NCBI GenBank assembly: GCA_001799715.1
Contig: MGTZ01000004.1
Location: 1 to 46,663, forward strand
Length of the DNA stretch: 46,663 nt
Source: Elusimicrobia bacterium GWB2_63_16
Lineage (GTDB): Bacteria > Elusimicrobiota > Elusimicrobia > Elusimicrobiales > UBA9959
Reading direction: 5' to 3'
The notes beneath the pieces were generated by a model. That model had not been told where the DNA came from. It saw nothing but the letters and a program-made list of their open reading frames with translations, and searched no databases. The position numbers and the translations under genes were made by a program. The first letter of the stretch is position 1. Every line of letters starts with the position of its first letter. Positions 42,355-46,663 of this stretch are shown one piece after another.

Positions 42355-43337
42355 TCGTCCACCCGCAGCTTCAGCTCCGGCAGCGAGTCGCCGCCGAATT
42401 TCTCCAGCAGCGCCCCGGCCAGCTCCAGCGCCGTCATATGCTCTCCCACCACGGCCGCCGCGAAGACGGCGGTGGTATCCGAGGTTTTGGAGACACAGAG
42501 TTTCTGCCTGAAAGTTTTGAGGTCCGTGGCCAATACGCCGCCGGGCAGGCCGGGTACGGGCTTCACGGCGCAGCGCAGCAGCAGCTCGCGGCCGTTGGTC
42601 ATGCCGCCGTCGAGGCCGCCGGAGAGCTCCGGACAGGCCGCGGCTTCCTTGCCGGTGAGCATCGGGGCTTCGAAGCCGCCTCCGATCTCGAAACCTTTCA
42701 CGCCGTTGATGCCGGTCAGCGCGGCGGCCAGGCGCGCGCCGAGCCGCCGGTCCCACTGCATGCACGAGCCCAGGCCGGCCGGCAGGCCGGCGGCGGTTAT
42801 TTCGAAGATGCCGCCCAGCGTGTCGCCGGCGCGGCGCGCTTTCAGCAGCTCCTGCGCGGCCGAGGCGGCGGTGACCGAGGGCAGGGAGCCCAGGGTTATC
42901 ACGCGGGAATTGATGTCTACGCCCAGCAGTTCGTTGAGGCGCAGCGCGAAGGAGCCCAGCGCCACGCGCATGGCCGTTTCCCTGGCGCTGGCGCGCTCGC
43001 GGATCAGCACCGCGTCCAGGGTGGCGTATTTGAGCATGCCGGGCAGGTCGGCGTGGCCGGGTCTGGGCAGGCTGGAGGGGGCGGGCAGGTCGCGGCCGGC
43101 GTTCTTGAGCAGGACGCAGACGGGGGCGCCGGTGGTGGCGCCGCGGGATAGGCCGGAAGTTATTTCGAACTCGTCGGTCTCCGCGGCCTGGCGGGCGCTG
43201 CGGCCGGGGGCCAGGCGGCGGCGCTTGAGCTGCGCCGCGATATAGGCGGGGTCGATCTTAACGCCGGCCGGAAAACCTTCTATTATGCCGGTCAGATATT
43301 TGCCGTGCGATTCTCCGGCGGTCAGGTAGCGCAGCAT
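42315..43337 (-). CDS. aroC: Chorismate synthase
   Basis: Last step (EPSP to chorismate, FMN-dependent), 340 residues, at the short end for the family. It begins YLTAGESHGKYLTGIIEGFP and has RRRLAPGRSARQAAETDEFE, RPGHADLPGMLKY, RERASARETAMRVA and TNGRELLLRCAVKPVP. The FMN- and EPSP-binding His and Arg residues of these motifs are present. Start and aroE stop overlap by one base (TGATG). Confidence 0.94.
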   Translation of the reverse strand: MLRYLTAGESHGKYLTGIIEGFPAGVKIDPAYIAAQLKRRRLAPGRSARQAAETDEFEITSGLSRGATTGAPVCVLLKNAGRDLPAPSSLPRPGHADLPGMLKYATLDAVLIRERASARETAMRVALGSFALRLNELLGVDINSRVITLGSLPSVTAASAAQELLKARRAGDTLGGIFEITAAGLPAGLGSCMQWDRRLGARLAAALTGINGVKGFEIGGGFEAPMLTGKEAAACPELSGGLDGGMTNGRELLLRCAVKPVPGLPGGVLATDLKTFRQKLCVSKTSDTTAVFAAAVVGEHMTALELAGALLEKFGGDSLPELKLRVDEWRKKTSKILRRL

Positions 43338-44185
43338 CAGGAGCCCCCTTTAAGTTTTTTCTCCAGCAGGGAGAAAGCTTCCCTCTTGAATTTTACTATA
43401 TCGCCGGTGGGCAGGCCGGCCCAGAAGCGCAGGCTCAGCGCCGCCTGCCAGACCAGCAGCGACAGACCGTCGATGACTATGGCGCCGGCCCTGGCGGCCT
43501 CCGCCGTGAACCCGGTGCCGGCCGGGGCGTAGGCCAGGTCGGCGCAGAGCTGGCCCCGGAGCGGCTCGCAGGGCGGGCGGCCCGGCTCGTACATACCCAG
43601 CGGCGTGGCGTTGACCAAAATGTCCGGCGCTCCCTTTTCCGCCTCCCAGGGGGCGGCGGAAAAAGCGGTGCGGGGGAAACAGTCGGCCAGTCTGGCGGCC
43701 AGCGCCCGCGCCGCCGCTGCGTCGCGCGCGCGGAAAACCACCGAAGCCGCCATGGCCCGGCCCAGCGCCCAGCCCGAAGAGGCGGCGGCCCCGCCGGCGC
43801 CATAGACCACGGCGCTTTTCCCGGCGGCGTTATAGGAAAGTTCCTGCAGGGCTTCCAGCAGCGCGCGCGCGTCGGTGTTCATGCCTTCCAGGCCGCCGCG
43901 GCCGAAGCGCACCGCGTTCACGGCGCCCGCGGCCTTTACCGCAGGGTCTGCCAGCTGCAGCAGCGAGCAGACCTCTTTCTTATATGGAAGAGTTACGTTG
44001 AAACCGGCCCAGCCCTGGGCCCGCGCCTGCTCTATGCCCGGGCGCAGTCCCTGGGGTTCCACCTCGCGCAATTCGTAGACGATGCGCTCGCCGGTGAGCG
44101 AGGCGAAGACGCCGAAAATATCGGGGGAGAGCGACTTGGAGAGCGGGCGGCCTATCAGGCCGGCCTTCAGCGGCGGTTTTTGCAC
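43337..44185 (-). CDS. aroE: Shikimate dehydrogenase
   Basis: Step 4 (3-dehydroshikimate plus NADPH to shikimate), 282 residues from the GTG at 44185, which gives the expected N-terminus KAGLIGRPLSKSLSPDIF; more upstream frame belongs to the aroF region. Substrate residues S16/S18 (SKSLSP), catalytic Lys in NVTLPYKKE, NTD in EGMNTDA and the NADP loop GAGGAA are present. It overlaps the end of aroF by 19 nt. Confidence 0.9.
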   Translation of the reverse strand: MQKPPLKAGLIGRPLSKSLSPDIFGVFASLTGERIVYELREVEPQGLRPGIEQARAQGWAGFNVTLPYKKEVCSLLQLADPAVKAAGAVNAVRFGRGGLEGMNTDARALLEALQELSYNAAGKSAVVYGAGGAAASSGWALGRAMAASVVFRARDAAAARALAARLADCFPRTAFSAAPWEAEKGAPDILVNATPLGMYEPGRPPCEPLRGQLCADLAYAPAGTGFTAEAARAGAIVIDGLSLLVWQAALSLRFWAGLPTGDIVKFKREAFSLLEKKLKGGS

Positions 44186-45150
44186 GGCGTCCCCGCTATG
44201 GCGCGGAAAGTTTTCAGGTCCACGGTCTGCCGGCCGTCCACGCGGGCCGCCAGCGGTTCGGCGCTGGCTTCCAGCAGCAGGCCGTCGGCCCCGGCCCTGA
44301 GGGCCTGTACGGCGAGGACGGCGGCCCGTTCGCGGCCGCGGGCGGCGTGGCTGGGATCGGCCAGCACCGGCAGGCCGGAGATCTTTTGGGCGGCGGCCAT
44401 CAGGTTGAAGTCCAGCAGCGGCCCGCGCCCGTCCGGATCGGCGTCGCCGCGCTCGCAGAGCACTATTTTTTTCGCGCCGTGGGCCAGCAGGTACTCGGCC
44501 GACAGCAGCCACTCGCGCAGCGTGGAGCGCATGGCGCGCTTGAGCAGCACGGCCCGGCCGGAACCGGCCGCTTCTTTGAGCAGTTCGTAATTGCGCATGT
44601 TGCGCGCGCCTATCTGCAGCACGTCGCAGACGGCGGCCAGGCGGCCCACCTGGCGCGGGTCCGTGGTCTCGGTGACCAGCGGCAGGCCGGTCAGCCGCCG
44701 GGCGGCGGCGATTATTTTCAGGCCGGGCCAGCCTATGCCCTGGAAGGCGTAAGGCGAGGACCGGGGCTTAAAGATGGCCGCGCGCAGCGCGTGCGCGCCG
44801 GCGGCCTTGAGCGCCGCCGCCGAGGCCAGATAGGAGAGGCCGTCCTCCACGGCGCAGGGGCCGGCGATGAATACCGGCCCGCGGCCGAAAGGCAGCGGGG
44901 AGGAAAAAGTTTTTTTGCCGGGCGCGCAGGCGCGCGGGCAGAGTTCGGCGTCGGTGAAGGTCACGGCCGCCACTCCGGGAAGATTCTCGATGGCGGGAGC
45001 GGCGTCGGCGGATCTTTCGGGGCGGGGGAGGGCCGCGCTGAAGCCGCCGGCGGCGGCGGAGAGGCGGCAGCCGGGCAGCAGCGCCGCGGCGGCCCGCGCT
45101 ATCTCGGCGCGCCGGGCGCGGGGCAGACCGCTTTGGAGCAATATTTTCAT
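44167..45150 (-). CDS. aroF: 3-deoxy-7-phosphoheptulonate (DAHP) synthase, type I beta
   Basis: First committed step (PEP plus erythrose-4-phosphate), 327 residues. The barrel shows GPVFIAGPCAVED, FKPRSSPYAFQGIG, LQIGARNMRNYELLKE, VLLKRAMRSTLREWLL, VLCERG and ADPSHAARGR. A degenerate N-terminal domain (about residues 1-75) corresponds to the ferredoxin-like regulatory domain of Thermotoga-type enzymes. Overlap with the chorismate mutase gene upstream (ATGA) suggests the mutase and synthase act together; mutase-linked feedback control is known in this enzyme class. Confidence 0.93.
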   Translation of the reverse strand: MKILLQSGLPRARRAEIARAAAALLPGCRLSAAAGGFSAALPRPERSADAAPAIENLPGVAAVTFTDAELCPRACAPGKKTFSSPLPFGRGPVFIAGPCAVEDGLSYLASAAALKAAGAHALRAAIFKPRSSPYAFQGIGWPGLKIIAAARRLTGLPLVTETTDPRQVGRLAAVCDVLQIGARNMRNYELLKEAAGSGRAVLLKRAMRSTLREWLLSAEYLLAHGAKKIVLCERGDADPDGRGPLLDFNLMAAAQKISGLPVLADPSHAARGRERAAVLAVQALRAGADGLLLEASAEPLAARVDGRQTVDLKTFRAIAGTPCKNRR

Positions 45151-45398
45151 TTCGGGGCCTGGAGCCGTTTGGACTGGCGGATGATCTCGGCGAAGACGGC
45201 GCGGGCGTAAGGGGCGTGGCCTTTGGTCACGGCGGCCGCGGCGTTGGCCAGCACGCGTCGCTCGCGGGCCGGGTCGGCGGCGCGGCCTTTGAGGGCGCGC
45301 AGCGGTGCGGCCAGCGCGAACCTGCGCGAGAGCAGTGCCGCTATCCTGCGGTCCAGCGCGTCTATCTTCGCGCGCGCTGCGGCGAGCTTATCCGTCAT
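45147..45398 (-). CDS. Chorismate mutase, AroQ class
   Basis: An 83-residue all-helical chorismate mutase (chorismate to prephenate). It has the AroQ helix 1 pattern (ARAKIDALDRRIAALLSRR), a short KGRAADPARERRVL segment with the active-site Arg/Lys/Glu, and a third helix ending IIRQSKRLQ. It is the first gene of the eight-gene operon. No ribosome binding site; TAGAAT (45407-45412, minus) lies 8 nt before ATG. Confidence 0.88.
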   Translation of the reverse strand: MTDKLAAARAKIDALDRRIAALLSRRFALAAPLRALKGRAADPARERRVLANAAAAVTKGHAPYARAVFAEIIRQSKRLQAPK

Positions 45399-45450
45399 AA
45401 TATAGAATTCTATTAAAATACGGCGGGGAATAAAATTGTAAAATAGTCAA
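45399..45450. promoter_or_regulatory. Compact divergent promoter region between shikimate operon and prfB
   Basis: 52 bp in total, AT-rich. It contains the palindrome ATAGAATTCTAT (45402-45413), which includes the minus-strand TAGAAT, and TAAAAT (45439-45444) for the plus strand. Both boxes are within 9 nt of their start codons. Confidence 0.5.
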
Positions 45451-46596
45451 ATGGCTGGAACGCTGGAACTTAAGGACATAAGCAACAAACTGGAAGAGCT
45501 GGACGCGCTGCTCGCCGCGCTGGGCAAACTTTACGGCCTGGAAGACAAGCGCGCCAAGCTGCGCGAGAAGGAAGCCGTCTCCGGCTCGGGCGATTTCTGG
45601 AACGACGCCGCCAAGGCCCAGACCCACATGAAGGAGCTCAACGACCTCAAGAAGGGCGTGGAGCTGCTCGATACCGTGGCGAGGGAACTGGAAGATTTCA
45701 AGGTGCATTTCGAGCTGGCGCGCGACGCCGGCGACGCCAGCGAGCTGCAGGTCATCATGGACGGGCTGCTGGCGGTGGAGAGGAAGCTGAAGATCCTCGA
45801 CTTCGAGCTGAAGCTGTCCGACCCCAACGACAAGCTGGACGCCATCATCAGCATCCACGCCGGGGCCGGCGGCACCGAGGCCTGCGACTGGGCCCAGATG
45901 CTGCTGCGCATGTACACCCGCTGGGCGGAGCAGAAGGGCTTCACTTTTTCCATCACCGACATCCTCTCCGGAGAAGAGGCCGGCGTGCGCGGCGTGACCG
46001 CCATCGTGCGCGGCCGCTACGCCTACGGCTACCTCAAGAGCGAGGTGGGGGTGCACCGCCTGGTGCGCATCTCGCCTTTCGACGCCAACAAGCGGCGCCA
46101 TACCTCTTTCTCCTCCATAGACGTGCTCGCCGACATCGACGACGACATCGTGATCAAGATCGAGGACAAGGACGTCCACATGGACACGTTCCGCTCCGGC
46201 GGCGCCGGAGGCCAGAACGTCAACAAGGTGGAAACGGCCGTGCGCCTGACCCACGTCCCGACGGGCGTCATCGTGAGCTGCCAGGTGGAGCGCAGCCAGC
46301 TGAAGAACCGCGAGATGGCCATGCGCCTGCTGCGCGCCAAGCTCTACGAGATAGAGATGGACAAGAAGCGCACCGAGATGGAGCGCCACTACGACGCCAA
46401 GGGCGACATAGGCTGGGGCCACCAGATCCGCTCCTACGTGTTCATGCCCTACCAGCTGGTCAAGGACCTGCGCACCGGAGAGGAAAGCTCGCAGATAGAC
46501 GCCGTGATGGACGGCGCGCTGGACCCCTTCATGCACTCCTACCTCTCCTGGGTGGCCGGGGGCAGGAAGAAGCGCAGCGTCAGTTCCGAGGATTGA
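45451..46596 (+). CDS. prfB: Peptide chain release factor 2
   Basis: RF2, 381 residues, terminates at UGA and UAA. The recognition tripeptide SPF ([19 protein letters not shown]) identifies RF2 rather than RF1 (PxT), and [10 protein letters not shown] holds the GGQ that triggers peptide release. The reading frame is continuous from the start, so the programmed +1 frameshift that autoregulates prfB in most bacteria is absent. There is no ribosome binding site, and TAAAAT ends 6 nt before ATG. Confidence 0.96.
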   Translation: MAGTLELKDISNKLEELDALLAALGKLYGLEDKRAKLREKEAVSGSGDFWNDAAKAQTHMKELNDLKKGVELLDTVARELEDFKVHFELARDAGDASELQVIMDGLLAVERKLKILDFELKLSDPNDKLDAIISIHAGAGGTEACDWAQMLLRMYTRWAEQKGFTFSITDILSGEEAGVRGVTAIVRGRYAYGYLKSEVGVHRLVRISPFDANKRRHTSFSSIDVLADIDDDIVIKIEDKDVHMDTFRSGGAGGQNVNKVETAVRLTHVPTGVIVSCQVERSQLKNREMAMRLLRAKLYEIEMDKKRTEMERHYDAKGDIGWGHQIRSYVFMPYQLVKDLRTGEESSQIDAVMDGALDPFMHSYLSWVAGGRKKRSVSSED

Positions 46597-46633
46597 CGGT
46601 GAAGACCGCCGGGGACATGTCCTCTCCGGGTAC

Positions 46634-46661
46634 GCCGGGCCACACCGTGGCCCGGCTCTTT
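46634..46661 (+). terminator. Probable terminator after prfB
   Basis: A 10-bp perfect stem (GCCGGGCCAC / GTGGCCCGGC) with loop ACC, followed by TCTTTC at the window edge. A short open frame (GTG 46599 or ATG 46617 to the end) runs through it. With no ribosome binding site it is less likely than a terminator, but the window ends too soon to decide. Confidence 0.55.
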
Positions 46662-46663
46662 CA

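Overview
The window is a 46.7 kb, mostly GC-rich chromosomal stretch from a diderm (Gram-negative type) bacterium. The outer-membrane secretin of a type IV pilus, an ADP-heptose epimerase and a lipoprotein point to two membranes. The gene content and arrangement would fit a free-living member of Elusimicrobiota or a related deep-branching phylum. That placement is inference only, because no rRNA or marker phylogeny is available here.

Layout. 1-6.7 kb: F1Fo ATP synthase genes atpE-F-H-A-[hldD-like]-G-D-C on the + strand, with a nucleotide-sugar epimerase embedded between alpha and gamma. 6.7-9.3 kb: a UbiE/MenG-like methyltransferase and an uncharacterised 57-residue protein (minus strand), a small membrane protein (+) and a Gfo/Idh/MocA-like oxidoreductase (-). 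9.4-14.0 kb: type IV pilus assembly operon pilMNOPQ with a good promoter and a terminator. 14.0-19.7 kb: two tandem O-antigen-ligase/O-oligosaccharyltransferase-like proteins, a cardiolipin synthase-like phospholipase D and an exported protein of unknown function, all overlapping. 19.7-24.9 kb: Nudix hydrolase and PcrA/UvrD helicase (-), membrane class III adenylate cyclase (+), YchF ATPase (-). 25-27 kb: a thioredoxin-fold-like lipoprotein and an FAH-family hydrolase (-).

27-36 kb is the accessory region. A tightly coupled operon of clearly lower GC encodes a NodU/CmcH/TobZ-type carbamoyltransferase, a cysteine-synthase-like PLP enzyme, an argininosuccinate-synthase homologue that has lost its ATP-pyrophosphatase loop, a DDAH/amidinotransferase-fold hydrolase, an ATP-grasp ligase and a DMT exporter. 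A GNAT acetyltransferase follows. This looks like a small biosynthetic gene cluster for a ureido- or guanidino-type non-protein amino acid or short peptide. I cannot match it to a described pathway. It is bracketed by imperfect direct repeats. The right copy lies at the 3' end of a tRNA-Glu gene and the left copy carries what looks like a decayed tRNA 3' end, as expected for an island inserted at a tRNA.

36-39 kb: tRNA-Thr and tRNA-Glu (-), then an exported ComEC-like metallo-beta-lactamase protein, a DUF805 membrane protein, a DJ-1/PfpI protein and an exported cytochrome-b5/YHS protein. 39-45.4 kb: one overlapping minus-strand operon carries a chorismate mutase and all seven shikimate enzymes (DAHP synthase to chorismate synthase). 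It is divergent from prfB (release factor 2, no programmed frameshift). Several promoter-proximal genes have a TANNNT box 5-9 nt before the start codon and no ribosome binding site, which suggests leaderless mRNAs are common in this organism.
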